Assembly (NCBI GenBank): GCA_003223695.1 | Contig: QHVY01000078.1 | Location: forward strand, 2,468-8,186 | DNA length: 5,719 nt | Source of the DNA: Acidobacteriota bacterium | GTDB taxonomy: Bacteria > Acidobacteriota > Thermoanaerobaculia > Gp7-AA8 | Direction of reading: 5' to 3' | Part shown: positions 5,514-5,719 of the stretch, one piece after another | Layout: each line of letters begins with the position of its first letter | How positions within the stretch are numbered: the stretch's first letter is position 1 | Program-made: the position numbers and the translations under genes | The notes under the pieces: model-generated | The model's input: the letters and a program-made list of their open reading frames with translations, nothing else | What the model was told of the DNA's origin: nothing | The model's database searches: none

Positions 5514-5719
5514 ATGACGTTTCGAGCGAAGTCGTATTTCGTCTTCGCCTTGATTGTCCTGGCCTGCGCGCTTCCCGCCGCCGCGCAAACGGCCACGGCA
5601 CGCATCGAAGGCATCGTTCACGACAATACGGGAGGCATTCTCCCGGGCGCGACGATCACAACGACGAACACCGGCACGAATGCCACGCGTGTCGATGTCA
5701 CGAACGAGAAGGGCGCCTA
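5514..5719 (+). CDS. TonB-dependent receptor, Oar-like, N-terminus only (3' end outside window)
   Basis: The 68 visible residues begin with a clear signal peptide: a basic start MTFRAK, a hydrophobic core and ALPAAAQ, with probable cleavage after residue 24. From residue 27 the chain reads ATARIEGIVHDNTGG and LPGATITTTNTGTN, then VTNEKGA. This is the start of a carboxypeptidase-regulatory-like beta-sandwich (CarboxypepD_reg type) that precedes the plug and barrel in Oar-like TonB-dependent receptors, which are very numerous in Acidobacteriota. Such proteins are outer-membrane importers of large or scarce substrates. The plug and barrel would lie beyond the window, so another exported protein with the same domain cannot be excluded. 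Its position behind a GH13 gene suggests oligosaccharide uptake; no susD-like gene is seen in the window. Confidence 0.75.
   Translation, partial: MTFRAKSYFVFALIVLACALPAAAQTATARIEGIVHDNTGGILPGATITTTNTGTNATRVDVTNEKGA

Overview
The window is a carbohydrate-use locus from a GC-rich, diderm bacterium. The best guess for its origin is Acidobacteriota or a similar soil or sediment lineage. Three things point there: the right edge starts a TonB-dependent receptor with an N-terminal carboxypeptidase-regulatory-like (Oar-type) domain, which implies an outer membrane; several enzymes carry export signals; and the short gaps between genes hold GC-rich palindromic repeats. The taxonomy is inference from style, since no rRNA or other marker gene is present.

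Layout. The left two thirds is a minus-strand operon, read from right to left: a BglX-type GH3 beta-glucosidase (3823 to 1883), a XylF-type sugar-binding lipoprotein (1809 to 778), and a XylG-type ABC ATPase (788 to 1, cut by the window edge; the permease would be expected just beyond). The right third is on the plus strand and divergent: a secreted GH13 alpha-amylase-family enzyme of the GH13_36 type (3912 to 5465), then 48 bases later the start of a TonB-dependent receptor (5514 to the edge). Together these could form a complete route: the receptor brings oligosaccharides through the outer membrane, the GH13 and GH3 enzymes cut alpha- and beta-linked oligosaccharides to monosaccharides, and the XylFG(H) transporter takes those into the cytoplasm. 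That scheme is inferred from gene content and order.

The gaps are the least ordinary part. All three junctions inside or at the head of the minus-strand operon carry palindromic repeats: a 65-base nested palindrome in the 88-base divergent promoter gap, two tandem perfect hairpins between the GH3 gene and xylF, and a run of four or five small hairpins at the xylF/xylG junction that is read in frame as an N-terminal extension of XylG. They are structurally different and may affect translation starts and relative expression. No gap exceeds 100 bases, and I see no RNA genes, insertion sequences, CRISPR arrays or clear intrinsic terminators. I found no evidence for a wholly new biological system; the gene families are all recognisable.
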